Shown: positions 50,025-51,359 of the stretch, one piece after another
Layout of the letters: each line of letters begins with the position of its first letter
Position numbering within the stretch: the stretch's first letter is position 1
Assembly: GCA_910584095.1 (NCBI GenBank)
Contig: CAJTYU010000021.1
Span: forward strand, 1-51,359
Source: an uncultured Dorea sp.
GTDB taxonomy: Bacteria; Bacillota; Clostridia; Lachnospirales; Lachnospiraceae
Direction of reading: 5' to 3'
DNA: 51,359 nucleotides
Notes under the pieces: model-generated
Told to the model about the DNA's origin: nothing
Databases searched by the model: none
The model's input: the letters and a program-made list of their open reading frames with translations, nothing else
Position numbers and translations under genes: made by a program

Positions 50025-50684
50025 TTATAACTCCAATCGGTACCCGTATTTAAAAATCGTCTTAATATCCCGCTCCATTCCAAGTTTCTTTCGGATTCTC
50101 TGGATATGAACGTCCACCGTCCGGCCGTCTCCGTAAAAATCTCTGCCCCATGCAAGGTCAAGGAGCCGGTCTCTGGAAAGAGCGATATTTTTATTGGCAA
50201 GGAGAACCTTTAAGAGTTCATATTCCCGGTTCGTAAGCTCCACCGGGACTCCCGCCTTCCTCACAACCGCTCCCGCAAGGTCTATCTCCACATCCCGGAT
50301 ATGGTAAATACTCTGCTCCCTGTGAAACCGCCGCAGCACCACATTGATTCTTGCAAGCAGCTCCTCCATCGCAAAAGGCTTCACGATATAATCCTCCGCC
50401 CCGCCTTTCAGTCCTCTTACCCGATCCGGGACTTCATCCCTCGCCGTTACACAGATCACCGGGGTATCTGCATAATCCTGCGAAATCCGCTTCATCAGGG
50501 TAAATCCATCCATATCCGGAAGCCCGATATCCAGAAGAATCAGGTCGATATTCGTTTTTTCAAGCGCCGACAGGGCTTCCCGGCCTGTAAAAGCCGGAAG
50601 CCCTCTGTGTCCCGTCATAGCTATTGTCCTGCGGATGAGTTCGCTGATTCTCCCGTCATCCTCTACAATTAATATATCTGCCAC
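50025..50684 (-). CDS. OmpR-family response regulator
   Basis: 219 residues: receiver with acceptor Asp in LILLDIGLPDMDG (near 52), Thr and Lys in ICVTARDE and GAEDYIVKPFAMEEL, and a winged-helix DNA-binding domain (VELTNREYELLKVLL, RTVDVHIQRIRKKLG). GTG start with GGGG nine bases upstream, overlapping the end of the upstream gene. Partner of the adjacent kinase. Its likely target is the inverted repeat at 51318-51351. Confidence 0.94.
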   Translation of the reverse strand: MADILIVEDDGRISELIRRTIAMTGHRGLPAFTGREALSALEKTNIDLILLDIGLPDMDGFTLMKRISQDYADTPVICVTARDEVPDRVRGLKGGAEDYIVKPFAMEELLARINVVLRRFHREQSIYHIRDVEIDLAGAVVRKAGVPVELTNREYELLKVLLANKNIALSRDRLLDLAWGRDFYGDGRTVDVHIQRIRKKLGMERDIKTIFKYGYRLEL

Positions 50685-50690
50685 AATTTT

Positions 50691-51296
50691 TTACCCCTTT
50701 GGATGGTCGGAGGTTTCATAAGCCTTCTCCCCGATCTGGATTAATTGTTCCGCCGTCAGATCTGAAATGACCGTTCCATGGGGATTGATCCCAAATTCTT
50801 TGCACATGCTCTCTATTACGGCTTTTCCATCGCCAAACGCATAGACCTCGCAGATATAGATTTCCAACGAAGAGATTCCCACCGCCTCATTTTCATCTTC
50901 TACATCCTCCGCAAGCAGCGGACAGTCTCCCATATCCTTTGCAAGCCACAAGGCTTCCTCGTAATTGTACATTTCCTTCGTCACATCTTTGGCAAGAAAT
51001 GTGTCATAGTCAAGGCCGTATCTGCCGCAGACCTTCCGTACGATTTCTTCGTCGGCAGCCGCCTCTTTATACAACTGATCCCCATATAGCTGATACCTCA
51101 TATTCGCATAATCAGAAGCGAACGTGCCGTCTTTGTCAGTCTGCCCCTCTGCCATCTCTTCATCCGCCGCACGGACTGCCATATCCTCTATATGGCCTCT
51201 GGACCAGCCGATTCCCATCATCATGCCAGCCGCCATACAAACCGCCATCCCGGCAGCCGTCAGTAATACCCTGTACCTTTTCCATGTTGTCTTCAT
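50691..51296 (-). CDS. Membrane-anchored or secreted protein of unknown function
   Basis: 201 residues. One N-terminal hydrophobic segment (VLLTAAGMAVCMAAGMMMGIGW) anchors or exports an acidic domain. The rest is helical with EEALWLAKDMGDCPLL and LTAEQLIQIGEKAYETS. No family recognised. First gene of an operon with the two-component pair: its stop overlaps the regulator's ribosome site. AGGAGCAGAGAAT precedes the ATG. It might be a signal accessory or a target of the kinase. Confidence 0.82.
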   Translation of the reverse strand: MKTTWKRYRVLLTAAGMAVCMAAGMMMGIGWSRGHIEDMAVRAADEEMAEGQTDKDGTFASDYANMRYQLYGDQLYKEAAADEEIVRKVCGRYGLDYDTFLAKDVTKEMYNYEEALWLAKDMGDCPLLAEDVEDENEAVGISSLEIYICEVYAFGDGKAVIESMCKEFGINPHGTVISDLTAEQLIQIGEKAYETSDHPKG

Positions 51297-51317
51297 ATTC
51301 TCTGCTCCTCGTATAAT

Positions 51318-51351
51318 AAGTTTGTAAGCAAGAAAAACAGCTTACAGACTT
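51318..51351 (-). promoter_or_regulatory. Inverted repeat upstream of the two-component operon
   Basis: AAGTTTGTAAGC (51318-51329) and GCTTACAGACTT (51340-51351) are inverted copies with one mismatch and a ten-base gap, just upstream of the first gene. A -10-like TTATTATAC overlaps the inner edge on the minus strand. A plausible binding site for the adjacent OmpR-type regulator. Confidence 0.5.
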
Positions 51352-51359
51352 ATTCTTTT

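Noticed and set aside
1..51359. CRISPR array, tRNA, rRNA, insertion sequence or integrase
   Set aside because: No regularly spaced identical repeats, no cloverleaf-like segment with CCA end, and no transposase or recombinase motif was found on either strand.

Overview
The window looks like chromosomal DNA of a low- to mid-GC Firmicute of class Clostridia, most likely a Lachnospiraceae-type gut anaerobe. The reasons are strong AGGAGG ribosome binding sites, consensus TTGACA/TATAAT promoters, a T-box, a yybP-ykoY leader, a SpoIID-family protein, surface proteins with TGD sorting tails and amino-acid fermentation genes. This is inference from gene content; no rRNA or tRNA gene was seen. Most genes lie on the minus strand.

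Layout. 1-2103: a PAS hybrid-type sensor kinase cut by the window edge. 2273-7227: pheS-pheT-queA behind a T-box and a consensus promoter. 7236-9504: YihY membrane protein and a SpoIID-like protein. 9519-9742: a free-standing structured RNA, probably 6S. 9861-14762: alanine and oxaloacetate metabolism (Na+/alanine symporter, alanine dehydrogenase, PEP carboxykinase) with two unannotated small ORFs in the gaps. 14900-20214: thrC, leuD and leuC directly downstream of a pilin-like adhesin. 20551-25315: CmpB-like membrane protein, feoAB (plus strand) and an aldehyde dehydrogenase. 25443-28591: a lipoprotein, a surface protein and a divergent small XRE regulator whose shared control region carries three palindromes. 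28687-37501: housekeeping and repair genes (apt, FAD oxidoreductase, methyltransferase, Nudix, thioesterase, ogt, Ca/Na antiporter, mntP with Mn riboswitch, upp, hydroxyacid dehydrogenase, LspA-like). 37523-45037: subtilase, glycerate kinase, ClpX-like unfoldase, ligA and two unknown genes. 45071-51296: an accessory region.

The accessory region is the most interesting part. A 900-residue protein joins a ParA/MinD-like ATPase with the variant P-loop KGGVGRTT to a second P-loop ATPase module. One base upstream lies a HEPN-type gene whose 155-codon frame is interrupted by one amber codon. The pair has the look of an anti-phage or conflict module whose toxin-like half is broken in this strain. 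A copy of the last ~30 codons of the neighbouring histidine kinase lies on the far side of the pair, marking an insertion or recombination boundary. Upstream are a three-gene two-component operon and an inverted-repeat operator candidate.

Regulatory logic readable from the sequence: tRNA-Phe sensing for pheST; Mn2+ sensing for mntP; probable autorepression by the XRE regulator with repression of the divergent surface protein; a repeat-encoded leader peptide before the alanine symporter; and a hairpin that contains the ribosome binding site of the subtilase. All functional statements come from reading motifs; no database search was run.
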